From: Cyanobacteria bacterium NC_groundwater_1444_Ag_S-0.65um_54_12 | Lineage (GTDB): Bacteria > Cyanobacteriota > Sericytochromatia > S15B-MN24 > VGJW01 | Assembly: GCA_016267585.1 (NCBI GenBank) | Contig: JACQUT010000073.1 | Coordinates: 1-6,038 of the forward strand | DNA length: 6,038 bases | Reading direction: 5' to 3' | Shown here: positions 6,036 to 6,038 of the stretch, piece after piece | Layout of the letters: the number at the start of each line of letters is the position of its first letter | Position numbering within the stretch: position 1 is the first letter of the stretch | Notes under the pieces: model-generated | The model's input: the letters and a program-made list of their open reading frames with translations, nothing else | What the model was told of the DNA's origin: nothing | Databases searched by the model: none | Program-made: the position numbers and the translations under genes

Positions 6036-6038
6036 GCC

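Noticed and set aside
1..6038. Insertion sequences, CRISPR repeats, tRNA or phage remnants
   Set aside because: No inverted or direct repeats of useful length, no transposase-like frame, and virtually every base is accounted for by the seven tightly packed genes.

Overview
The window holds part of a bacterial microcompartment (BMC, metabolosome) operon. Every gene I can support lies on the minus strand, so the operon reads from position 6038 down to 1. In transcription order it contains: a two-domain protein ending in deoxyribose-phosphate aldolase (DERA, DeoC); a permuted double-BMC-domain shell trimer (BMC-T); a hexameric shell protein (BMC-H); a pentameric vertex protein (BMC-P, EutN/CcmL family); a CoA-acylating aldehyde dehydrogenase of the PduP/EutE type; a PduS/RnfC-like iron-sulfur protein; and a PduT-like BMC-T cut by the left edge. 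Gaps between genes are 60, 22, 18, 6 and 2 bases, and the last pair overlaps (ATGA). There is no gene-free stretch over 60 bases, no RNA gene, no mobile element, no CRISPR array, and no convincing promoter or terminator. The operon clearly continues on the left and may continue on the right.

The proposed pathway is as follows. DERA cleaves 2-deoxyribose 5-phosphate into glyceraldehyde 3-phosphate and acetaldehyde. The aldehyde dehydrogenase, carrying a likely N-terminal encapsulation helix, converts acetaldehyde plus CoA and NAD+ to acetyl-CoA and NADH inside the shell. The PduS-like protein and the PduT-like shell trimer look like a redox outlet across the shell. This fits the sugar-phosphate-utilising / Haliangium-type metabolosomes. 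From memory, the BMC-H and both BMC-T proteins resemble the Haliangium ochraceum shell proteins strongly, more than the Salmonella ones in the case of the permuted BMC-T.

The most interesting departures from textbook relatives are: (1) an extra N-terminal domain of about 150 residues plus a four-cysteine motif fused to DERA; (2) a PduS-like protein whose glycine-rich flavin/nucleotide loop is eroded while both 4Fe-4S motifs are intact; (3) a PduT-like trimer whose pore cysteine is displaced by one residue; (4) a seven-residue sequence occurring both in the DERA linker and in the DERA active-site end. Host: a bacterium of moderate G+C. The Haliangium resemblance hints at Myxococcota or another environmental lineage, but these operons are transferred horizontally and the window alone does not settle taxonomy.
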